This document shows positions 55,004-63,200 of a DNA stretch of 64,000 bases, piece after piece. How positions within the stretch are numbered: position 1 is the first letter of the stretch; the number at the start of each line of letters is the position of its first letter. Under the pieces are notes generated by a model. It was not told the DNA's origin, did no database searches, and saw only the letters and a program-made list of their open reading frames with translations. This DNA is from JABSOG01 sp965277695. Lineage in GTDB: Bacteria > Pseudomonadota > Gammaproteobacteria > Enterobacterales > Alteromonadaceae. The DNA lies in the NCBI GenBank assembly GCA_965277695.1, contig CBDIDQ010000071.1:124001-188000 (forward strand), written 5' to 3'. The position numbers were made by a program, and so were the translations under genes.

Positions 55004-55912
55004 TTATAATCTGCCTAACAACTGTTTGATTTGATTGTCATATAAATCCATTTGGGCAAACACATCTGAGGGCGTTTGACCGGTAGGGGTTTCAACCCGA
55101 GATCTTTTTTCTTTAATGCCTAGGTTGACTTTTATCACATGCAATTCTGTCAACTGCATATTAGTACAGTCATAAACATCCGAGGGTAAGATCTCACCGC
55201 TGGGGACTCTAGGTACCTTTAATGGTTTAACTTTCATTTTTCGCTGAACTTTTTTCAGTACAGTTAACCCAGAAAAACAGTTGAGCAGCACATCTTTAGG
55301 GGTTTTATTGCTAACGCCAGTTGCGCTGGTGTTGAGTGAAATCGATTGGGTATCAGCAATTAACGCCAGCTCATTTTGCATCGATTTAACGTTTTTGAAC
55401 ACTTCATTAGGACTGATTTGACCGACTAAAGTATCGAGCAAATAAGACAGTTGCCACATATTACGATAAACATGGGAGGGTTTTTTCTTTGTTGCGGTAG
55501 CCGGTTCGCTGATCGTGTCAGCGACACCTAACTTGTTTTTGACACTATGCAAACCTGTAATCACGGTTTCTGTACAGCCATACACCTCTGCCGGAGTGAC
55601 TTTACGCAGTGGGATGCTAGGAATGACGCTTGGCGTAACATGCTCCATTTTTTGTAACCGAACGACTTTTTCAATCACTTCGACACATTTGCCAAATACA
55701 TGTAATGGCCGCTTTTTCTTTTGCACCCCGACTGTTTTAGCGTCATTACTGACGCCTTTATTGGCCCGTATTAACTCAACTTCGCTGATCGCTCTTTGGG
55801 TTTGCATAAACACATCGGACGGTGTTTTTTGTGCTTGAGCATTGATTGATGTGAATAACGATACAACAGTGACGGTTGCAAGCAACCGTTGATTCCACTT
55901 TCGTTCAAACAT
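55004..55912 (-). CDS. periplasmic protein of two tandem halves with PxxV[FY] modules
   Basis: I do not recognise a family. The 302-residue product has a signal peptide (LATVTVVSLFTSINAQA). The rest is an internal duplication of about 140 residues, each half with four modules opening in the pattern [TSKRL]-P-x-[DEHK]-V-[FYL]: TPSDVF, RPLHVF, TPAEVY, KPSHVY and again SPNEVF, TPKDVL, LPSDVY, TPSDVF. The paired third modules (TPAEVYGCTETVITGLHSV and LPSDVYDCTNMQLTELHVI) show the duplication clearly. Four Cys follow the aromatic position in modules 2, 3, 6 and 7 and may form disulfides. It lies 41 bp after an alginate-export-like porin and 97 bp before a chemoreceptor, so a binding-protein role is possible but unproven. 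Confidence 0.75.
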   Translation of the reverse strand: MFERKWNQRLLATVTVVSLFTSINAQAQKTPSDVFMQTQRAISEVELIRANKGVSNDAKTVGVQKKKRPLHVFGKCVEVIEKVVRLQKMEHVTPSVIPSIPLRKVTPAEVYGCTETVITGLHSVKNKLGVADTISEPATATKKKPSHVYRNMWQLSYLLDTLVGQISPNEVFKNVKSMQNELALIADTQSISLNTSATGVSNKTPKDVLLNCFSGLTVLKKVQRKMKVKPLKVPRVPSGEILPSDVYDCTNMQLTELHVIKVNLGIKEKRSRVETPTGQTPSDVFAQMDLYDNQIKQLLGRL

Positions 55913-55953
55913 TTTTTTACTCCTACGAATGGCTTAATAAATAATACAGCTGG

Positions 55954-57207
55954 TCAGAAGCTGAATTTGGTTTGTAAAAAGAAAAAGGTCGCATCTTCGT
56001 CATTACCACCAGTATCTTCAATGTAGTCTCCGGTAAAGAAACGACTGACACCGGCCATCACCACCAATTTTTTATCCATAAAAGCTTTTTTGTAGGTGAT
56101 ATCAATTTCACTACCGACATAACTACTGACTTTGCCACCTGACAATGCCGACTGCAAACGTCCACCATTACCTCTTAAACCAGCGTTATACCAGGCATCG
56201 GTGGTTTCATTAAGCCAAAAGCCCTGCCATGCCAGACGAAAACCGCTACGTTGGTAAACGGCTTCAAGGTTATGGATGTTTTGTAATGAAAACAAATCCA
56301 TAAAGCCATAATAGGCGTGGTTCAGTGGGTATAAGTTATCGAAGGTATCATGGTCGTTATCAGTGGGATCATCATCGCCACTGGCCAGGTTATAAGCGAC
56401 ACCAAATTTGCCTTTATCAAGCTGATAATTGACGCCAGCATGGAGATACCAAGCGCTGTGATCAACATCAGAAAACTCACCAAACTGATAAGAGCCCTGC
56501 AAGTCATATGTAAATTTACCGACGTTAAACAAATATTTGCCACCAAGGGTGTGGATCTCATCATCGATATCTGAGTTTTCTCTTAAGAACCACCAAAAAT
56601 CCAGCTGACCATCGGTTAGCCCTTTTTTGTCAGAAAAATAAATGCCATGGAAGCCACTGTCAAAATAACGGTTATTGCTATTGGATTGGTCGTTAAAGCT
56701 ATCTGGTTGCACCGACACCAGTTGGGAGGCAAAAAAGTCGATGGTACGGGTTTTGCTGGGTTGGTAGGTAAAACGAATGCCGTCGTGGACCCGAGCGGTA
56801 TTGACCCATTCAAGCGAAGCTGAAAGCCGTTTGTCGCCCAAATTAAATTTTTGTCGGCCAATTTTGAGTTGGTAGTTGTCGCCTTTGTTTAACCAATAGA
56901 AACGATGAAGATCGAGTTGGTCAGCGAATGGCTGGTTTCTGGCATCTTCATTAATGCCGGGAATATCCGTGGTTTTCTCGCCAAAAATCCGTGCGTCTTG
57001 CAGTTCGACAAAAAACTGATTGTCTTTAGACGCTTTGTACAATCCGTGTAAACGTAACTGGCTGAGGGTATAAGTCTGGCTCGAATCATTGAAGTTATAA
57101 TCATGTTTAGCTTCATATCTGAGCCTTAATGAACCACCGCCACTGAACTCAGCTAATGCCGGTTGAATACTACTAAGTGCTAAAACTGCTATCGCTAATT
57201 TTTTCAT
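55954..57207 (-). CDS. outer-membrane porin of the alginate-export family
   Basis: A 417-residue β-barrel. The signal peptide ends near LSSIQPALA. The mature protein opens FSGGGSLRLRYEAKHD and ends FFLQTKFSF, with terminal Phe as in outer-membrane proteins. Repeating alternating strands such as NQFFVELQDARIFGE, YQLKIGRQKFNLGDKRLSASLEW and VHDGIRFTY are diagnostic for the Alginate_exp family, typified by AlgE. Members export alginate or import other acidic or neutral solutes. No alginate synthesis genes are visible in this window, so it may serve uptake instead. The next two genes on the strand may be co-transcribed. Confidence 0.88.
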   Translation of the reverse strand: MKKLAIAVLALSSIQPALAEFSGGGSLRLRYEAKHDYNFNDSSQTYTLSQLRLHGLYKASKDNQFFVELQDARIFGEKTTDIPGINEDARNQPFADQLDLHRFYWLNKGDNYQLKIGRQKFNLGDKRLSASLEWVNTARVHDGIRFTYQPSKTRTIDFFASQLVSVQPDSFNDQSNSNNRYFDSGFHGIYFSDKKGLTDGQLDFWWFLRENSDIDDEIHTLGGKYLFNVGKFTYDLQGSYQFGEFSDVDHSAWYLHAGVNYQLDKGKFGVAYNLASGDDDPTDNDHDTFDNLYPLNHAYYGFMDLFSLQNIHNLEAVYQRSGFRLAWQGFWLNETTDAWYNAGLRGNGGRLQSALSGGKVSSYVGSEIDITYKKAFMDKKLVVMAGVSRFFTGDYIEDTGGNDEDATFFFLQTKFSF

Positions 57208-57491
57208 TATTAAATCTGCCTTTTTTTAAATTAGTTTCAGCTTAGTATTAGCGCTGAGAATTGTCACCCGGACGGGATTTAAAAACTCGAATGCGAACAC
57301 TTTAGTGGTCTGAACTGTGTGCTGTCAACTGGTATTTTACTGGGAACTTAGATAAGTACCACCCGCTTAATCATTGAGAGTATTGATTAATTAGAAAACG
57401 CAGGGACGAAGAATGGTAGCAATAGGTGTACGATAAGTAGATTAACCAGAAACAGCCAAATAAGCTATTTCTGGTGACTAACAGCGATAAT

Positions 57492-58103
57492 TTACGCTGC
57501 GTAGTGAGCTGCGATAGCTGGGGTTTTAGCAATCAACTGCATGTGTTCATTTAACTTAGGTGCTGCTTTTGCTACCAAATCAGTGGGGAAATGGTCAAGC
57601 TTGCCAGAGTTAAGGGAGTTGATCCAAACGAAGACTTTCAGATCAGCCATGCTCAGTTTGTTGCCAACAAAAAACTCGCCGCCTTGCTCTGCGAGTCGCG
57701 ATTGGACCCACTGCAAGTAGTGAGTTAATGGACCCGCTGCCAATGCTTCACGGGCCGCTTTTTGCTCATCACCCTGTAATGGGAAGGTCGCTACAATCTT
57801 GCTGGTGGCATCTTCAATCGCATCCATGATTTCATCACATAACAAGGCATGTAAATTATCTTGTGGATATAAATCGGTCAGCTTACCGACAAAGCGGTTA
57901 ATTGAATTCGATTGAGTCACTACATGACCATCAATCTCAAGTGTCGGCACTTGACCTAATGGGGTGGTTTTTTTGATATCGGGAAACTGGCTGAAAGGAA
58001 AACGAAAATCTTCAAAATCAATGCCGCCGATGAGTAGGGCAAGACGGGCCGGTTCGCCACGACCGCCGTGAATATCAAAATAAGTCAGTTTTAACTGGTG
58101 CAT
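57492..58103 (-). CDS. glutathione S-transferase, sigma-like
   Basis: A 203-residue cytosolic GST. The opening LKLTYFDIHGGRGEPARLAL places the catalytic Tyr at residue 8 and matches sigma-class and prostaglandin-D-synthase-like enzymes. GQVPTLEIDGHVVTQSNSI supplies the cis-Pro and the glutathione γ-glutamyl-binding Gln-Ser. The C-terminal all-helical domain has the conserved N-capping NKLSMADLKVFVWI. It conjugates glutathione to electrophiles. It lies about 85 bp upstream of the end of an Lrp-type regulator on the same strand, so co-transcription is possible but not certain. Confidence 0.93.
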   Translation of the reverse strand: MHQLKLTYFDIHGGRGEPARLALLIGGIDFEDFRFPFSQFPDIKKTTPLGQVPTLEIDGHVVTQSNSINRFVGKLTDLYPQDNLHALLCDEIMDAIEDATSKIVATFPLQGDEQKAAREALAAGPLTHYLQWVQSRLAEQGGEFFVGNKLSMADLKVFVWINSLNSGKLDHFPTDLVAKAAPKLNEHMQLIAKTPAIAAHYAA

Positions 58104-58188
58104 GTTTATTCCTGTTTAGGTTTATTGGTTTTTTAAATGCTTTGTTGCCAAGCGTACGTTGAACAAATGAGGCCGATAGGCGACTAAA

Positions 58189-58620
58189 TCAAGCCTGACG
58201 GTCAAATTTGACCGATAATTCAATAGAAGATAGGGTTTTTTCTAGTCCGGGGATCATACCGACTCGATCTAGCACCTGATCAATCACCTCTGTGCTGTCA
58301 GCTTGAACAATAGCGATTAAATCATAGATGCCACTGATAGTGCGTAATGACTGTATTTCGTCAATCCGGCTCAGTGCCGTGACCACTTGCGAGGTCAATT
58401 TTTGTTTGGTACGCATCACCACAAAGGCTTTGATTTGGCGTTTTTCAAATTCGGTGTTTAATTGGACCGTATAACCGCCGATGATGCCCTGTTTCTCTAG
58501 TTTATTAATCCGCTCCTGTACCGCCGTGCGCGATAGCTGTAGCTTTCGGGCCAGAGAAGACGTGGCTTCCCGGGCATTTTGTTGTAATAACTTGAGTAAT
58601 AATTTGTTTTTGTCGTCCAT
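58189..58620 (-). CDS. Lrp/AsnC-family transcriptional regulator
   Basis: A 143-residue regulator. The N-terminal winged helix (about 5-60) has SLARKLQLSRTAVQERINKLEKQG as recognition segment. The C-terminal RAM ligand-binding domain (about 65-140) ends in the usual strand pattern (TISGIYDLIAIVQADSTEV, SSIELSVKF). Family members bind amino acids and form octamers. It is divergent from the DUF1338 gene at 58759. DUF1338 enzymes act in lysine catabolism, so it may sense lysine or a related acid, which is an inference from location. Confidence 0.93.
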   Translation of the reverse strand: MDDKNKLLLKLLQQNAREATSSLARKLQLSRTAVQERINKLEKQGIIGGYTVQLNTEFEKRQIKAFVVMRTKQKLTSQVVTALSRIDEIQSLRTISGIYDLIAIVQADSTEVIDQVLDRVGMIPGLEKTLSSIELSVKFDRQA

Positions 58621-58758
58621 TGGTTATTTCGTCTAAAACACTAGTGAATTTAACTGATATTAGCAGTTAATAAGTTAGATTTACACTTACATTCCACCAT
58701 CGCTATTCATTAAAATGTTGGCTCTTGAAATCGTTTTATTTTACCGAAGGATTTAGCT

Positions 58759-59589
58759 ATGACTGGAAACCAAGTGTCTGAAACCAAAATGGTTCAACTG
58801 TTTGATGCCATGTGGCAGGACTACCTAGAATTAAACCCCGATGCCCAAGCAATTTATGCTTTGTTCAGCGCCAACAACGAAGTCATAAATGATCATATCG
58901 CATTACGCACTTTTAATTTGCCCGCAGTCAATATCGATAAACTAGCTGCGCCGCTATTGGCTAATGGTTATGTTGAGTCTGGTCATTATGAGTTTGTTAA
59001 TAAAAAGCTGGTTGCCAGACATTATCAACATCCTGACGAAAAACTGCCTAAGGTTTTTATCAGCGAATTATTGGTTGAAGAATTTTCAGCTGAGTTGCAA
59101 AACACATTGGCGCAATTGATTGAGCAAGTGACACCAGCGATGATCGCAGCGGATAACTTTTTGTATAGTGGTCGTCCTTGGCAGGTTAGCTTTGCCAGCT
59201 ATCAGAAATTATTGGCTGAAAGTGAATATGCCGCCTGGGTGGCTGCTTTTGGTTTCAGACCTAATCACTTTACGGTATCGATTAACCACCTAAGTCAGTT
59301 TGGCACGATTGACCAAGTGAATGCCTGTTTGCTTGAAAATGGATATGCCATGAACAGCATTAATGGTTTAGTCAAAGGCTCAGCAGCGGTTGGTTTACAA
59401 CAGTCATCTACACTGGCGAATAAAACCGATGTGGTGTTTAGTGATTTCACCGTTAAAATCCCCAGCTGTTTTTATGAGTTTGCCATGCGTCATCCATTGC
59501 CGCAAAATCAAGATGGTGAATTGTTTAATGGTTTTGTTGCGGATTCGGCGGATAAAATTTTTCAAAGTACTGATGCCAAATCGGCGTAG
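58759..59589 (+). CDS. DUF1338 protein, HglS/2-oxoadipate dioxygenase-like
   Basis: A 276-residue DUF1338 protein. Characterised members (HglS) convert 2-oxoadipate to D-2-hydroxyglutarate with release of CO2, using O2 and Fe(II), a step of D-lysine catabolism. The likely metal ligands are His46 in NDHIALRTF, His in FRPNHFTVSIN and Glu in PSCFYEFAMRH. The arginine in ALRTF is the substrate-binding residue of the family. It is shorter than E. coli YdcJ (about 450) and fits the compact form seen in marine gammaproteobacteria. The regulator gene is divergent and a GST lies beyond. Its 3' end is followed by 13-bp tandem repeats and a bidirectional terminator. Confidence 0.88.
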   Translation: MTGNQVSETKMVQLFDAMWQDYLELNPDAQAIYALFSANNEVINDHIALRTFNLPAVNIDKLAAPLLANGYVESGHYEFVNKKLVARHYQHPDEKLPKVFISELLVEEFSAELQNTLAQLIEQVTPAMIAADNFLYSGRPWQVSFASYQKLLAESEYAAWVAAFGFRPNHFTVSINHLSQFGTIDQVNACLLENGYAMNSINGLVKGSAAVGLQQSSTLANKTDVVFSDFTVKIPSCFYEFAMRHPLPQNQDGELFNGFVADSADKIFQSTDAKSA

Positions 59590-59609
59590 ACGATAATCTG
59601 TTCGCTTGT

Positions 59610-59673
59610 TTTAAGGTAAAAGTTTAAGGTAAAAGTTTAAGGCAAAAGCTTAAGGCAAAAGTTTAAGGCAAAA
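59610..59673. repeat. tandem 13-bp repeats (5 copies)
   Basis: The unit TTTAAGG[TC]AAAAG begins at 59610 and repeats at 59623, 59636, 59649 and 59662, the last running into the A-tract of a terminator. It lies 20 bp after the DUF1338 stop codon. It may be a simple slippage product. Confidence 0.85.
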
Positions 59674-59710
59674 AAAAGCCGGACTTCAAAAAGTCCGGCT
59701 TATTACTTTT
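59671..59710. terminator. bidirectional intrinsic terminator
   Basis: AAGCCGGACTT (59676-59686), loop CAAA and AAGTCCGGCTT (59691-59701) form a perfect 11-bp stem. An A-tract lies on the left and a T-rich tract on the right, so it can stop transcription from the DUF1338 gene (+) and the zinc-ribbon gene (-), which converge here. Confidence 0.9.
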
Positions 59711-59724
59711 CTGTGTAGCAAAAT

Positions 59725-59883
59725 TTAGCGTTTTGCTGTACCAGGTGTATGTTCCCAAGTACCCGCATCATTTTCATACCAGTCAAACATCCAAGTTTTG
59801 CCTTCGCACTGTTTACATTCTCTGGTGCGCTTGCCTTTACACTCTGGACATCCACGTTTTGCTACATTTGCTAATTTTTTCAT
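59725..59883 (-). CDS. 52-residue zinc-ribbon protein
   Basis: A small gene from ATG 59883 to stop 59725. The N-terminal half is basic and has two Cys pairs, CPECKGK and CKQCEGK, eight residues apart, a C-x2-C-x-G-K repeat like one half of the DnaJ cysteine-rich domain. The second half (TWMFDWYENDAGTWEHTP) is aromatic and acidic and has no counterpart I know. A terminator on its 3' side supports it as a real gene. No strong ribosome binding site is visible. Possible role: zinc-dependent RNA or protein binding, unproven. Confidence 0.72.
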   Translation of the reverse strand: MKKLANVAKRGCPECKGKRTRECKQCEGKTWMFDWYENDAGTWEHTPGTAKR

Positions 59884-60290
59884 AAAACTGTTTACTCATC
59901 TAGTTATTAATTTAAGGTATAAACATTAACTTTCCCTGACCTAAGCCAGAGTTTGCCAATGAGGTTAGGCCCAAACCCTAACCAAGGTTGCACTTTTTTT
60001 AACCAACGGTGCTGTTACTAAAATCCATTGGCGACATGATAGCCCTAATCTCTATAATAAATCAATCCGCTTATTGGGTTATACGTGGCATAATTGCGCC
60101 AATCGCCCTAATACGCCCACATGGCAAGGTTTTTAGGGCTTTTGTACCAGCTGCTGGCGGTACGTCATGTTACATTTTAAGTTACATTTTTGTACCTCAT
60201 TAAACTGTAGTCTTGCCTCAGGTGGCTTGTTAAGGTTAATGGGCTAGACTAGAAGAACATAACAAGTCGCTGCAAACAGGGTTGATAATC
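59884..60290. other. intergenic region upstream of the terminal kinase
   Basis: About 400 bp between divergent genes. Apart from the promoters expected for each side I see no clear gene, palindrome or riboswitch. A 64-codon open frame at 60009 lacks a ribosome binding site and plausible protein character. Confidence 0.5.
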
Positions 60291-63200
60291 TTGCTGGATC
60301 CACCGATTAAAGTTCGCCACTCTTTGGTTACTCGGACCTTGCTGTCAATGGCGGTGCGGATCACCATGGTGGTACTGGCTGTTTCCAGCGCAAGTTATTG
60401 GCATATCTTGCAAACACTCGAAACACAAACCTACGATAAACTCGAAAAGTACATCCAAGAAAGAGGTGAAAAAGAAAGCGCCATCTTTCAACTTGCCGAA
60501 GATAATCACCTAGTGTTCAAACAAGAGTACTTGTCGGTGTTAGCAAACGCCGAGGATGTCACTGAGGCCCAATTTAACCAAATTTACCAACCCCGAGCTG
60601 ACGGCACCACTCGGATGAACCAAGCATTATTTGATGGTGTGAGTCATAAAGACGGTCGGGTCAGTCGCTACAACTCGGCTTATCTTGGCCAAAATGCGCC
60701 AGTAGCCGATCAGGCATTTAGAAACCGTGTGGTGCGTGCTCACGAATTGATTGATCGTTTTGGTATGGTTTGGACTACCCGTTTTGCCAATGTTTATGTT
60801 TCGCTGCCTGAAAATGGCATTGTCGGCTATTGGCCAGGAAAAAACTGGGGGCAAGAGGCGCAAGCGACCTTAGATGTTAGCAACTCTGAGTGGGTGACGA
60901 TTGCCAATCAAACAAATAATCCCCAGCGGAGGTCGGTCTGGACCGGATTGCATTATGACGAAACCGCTGATGAATGGATGGTTTCGTGCGAAACCCCAGT
61001 TGATTATCAGGGCAAAAATTTACTCACTGTCGGCCATGACTATTTGCTCAATGATTTATTTGAGCGGGTTTTTTATGATCATCTCGATGGCACCTATAAT
61101 TTCATTTTTCATCAAGATGGTCGTTTGATTGTTCATCCGCAAAAGTTAGGTGAATTGAGTAAAGCCTCGGGTAATTTACATATTGATGATTTGGGTGATG
61201 AAACCTTGAGTAGCTATTATCGTCAGGTTGTGGCGCAAACACGCGGTTTGACTAGTAACGTGAAGGTTTTTCTCAATGACGCGGATGATACTTTTTTGGC
61301 GGCGTCGCGGATCAGTGGGCCGGGTTGGTGGTTTGTGGCAGTGTCGCCTAAAGAGGTGTATGCCTCAACAGCCCGTGAGGCGGCAGAGTTTATTTTAGGG
61401 CTGGGGATTATCTCACTGGTGCTGGAATTATTGATGTTGTTTTGGGTGCTGCGATTTAAAGTGGTTGAGCCGTTAAACCTGTTTGTTAATGCTTCGGAGG
61501 ATGTCAGAGAAGGTGACTATGACAAGGTGGTATCTGGCGAGCTTAAGCCGTTGGGGGAGCGTAGTGATGAAGTGGGTTTATTGGCTCGGATGTTTTGTAT
61601 GATGGCAGAGCGGATCAATAACAGCATCGAAGAGCTAAAACACTTAGATGTACTCAAAGATGAGTTTATGGCTAATACCTCTCATGAGCTGCGTACACCG
61701 CTTAATGGTATTGTAGGCATTGCCGATTCAATGCTCGATGGGGCGACGGGCACTATGTCGGTGCAACAACGTTATAACCTTTCTTTGATTGTGACCAGTG
61801 GTCAGCGGCTGACTAATCTGGTTAATGATATTCTTGATTTTTCAAAATTAAAACATAAAAAACTGACGTTGCAGATCGGGCCGTTGGATATTCACGCCTT
61901 GGCTGAGGTTGTGGTGATGTTGTCGAGCCCGATGATCAAAGATAGCGGCATTGAACTGGTTAATCGGATTGAGCCGCTGGGTCCGGCGGTATATGGCGAT
62001 GAAAACCGCTTGCAGCAGATATTGTATAACTTGATTGGTAACGCGATTAAATTCACTGAGCAGGGCACTATTGCGGTTTCTGCCGAGGTAAAAGGTGAAG
62101 AAATGGTCATCACAGTGTCTGATACCGGCATTGGCATTGCGGCGGAAAAACTGGAGTCGGTTTTTGAATCTTTTGAGCAGGTTGATGGTTCGACTGATCG
62201 GCTGTATGGCGGCACTGGCTTGGGCTTGGCGGTGACAAAGCAGCTGGTGGAGCTGCATGGTGGCCGAATATGGGGTGAGTCGACGGTTGGCGAGGGCACT
62301 AGCTTGCGTTTTACTTTGCCGATTTGTCAGGATAAAGCCACGACCGGGCAAGTGGCCGATTTACTTAACCGAGAGGTTGGCGTTAACCGGATTGTGTTGG
62401 GCGCTGATAATAATGACGGTCTGGCTGCAATGTTGAGTCCTGAGGGTTTTGCTGGTGGATTCAATAATGGTCATGTGTTGATTGTGGATGATGATCCGGT
62501 GAATATTCAGGTATTGAAAAACCACCTGAGTTTACAAAATTATGGCATCACTACAGCGGCCAATGGTAAAGAAGCGATTGCGGCAATAGAAAGTGGCGAA
62601 CAGTTTGATGCGGTGTTGCTTGATGTGATGATGCCGGGCATGAGTGGGTATGAAGTGTGTCAGCACATTCGTGAAAAATACACCGCTAATCGATTGCCAA
62701 TCTTGATGGTGACGGCAAAAACCCATACTGATGATATGACGGAGAGTTTTGATGCCGGGGCCAATGACTTTTTAACCAAACCGGTATCAAAGGTAGAATT
62801 GCGTGAGCGGCTGAAAACCCATATCAGCGTGGTCAGATTAAACAACGACTTAAGTCAGGCCAGTTCACAGCTACAGAATTATGCCAAAGCGTTAGAGCAG
62901 AAAGTCACGCAAAGAACAGGGCAACTTGAACAGCGTGGCGAGGAACTAGAACAGGCCAACAAGCAGTTGTTACTGGCTAATGAGCGAGTCAATCAAAGCG
63001 CGGCGGACATGTTATTGCTCTCGGAGCTGGGGCGTGAGCTGACCTCTACGCTGGAGCTTGATGAGGTGATTGAAAAGGTTTATCACAGCTTAAATAAAGT
63101 GTTAGATGCGCATATATTTTTGATTGGCATATTGGAGCCCGAGAACAATCGTATTCATGTGCCCTTGATTGTTGAGCAGAACGAACGGATCGGGGCGGTT

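Noticed and set aside
60009..60203. 64-codon plus-strand frame in the gap before the last kinase
   Set aside because: No ribosome binding site, no domain, composition typical of translated noncoding DNA.
61848..62351. 167-codon minus-strand frame
   Set aside because: Antisense to the ATPase domain of the terminal kinase.
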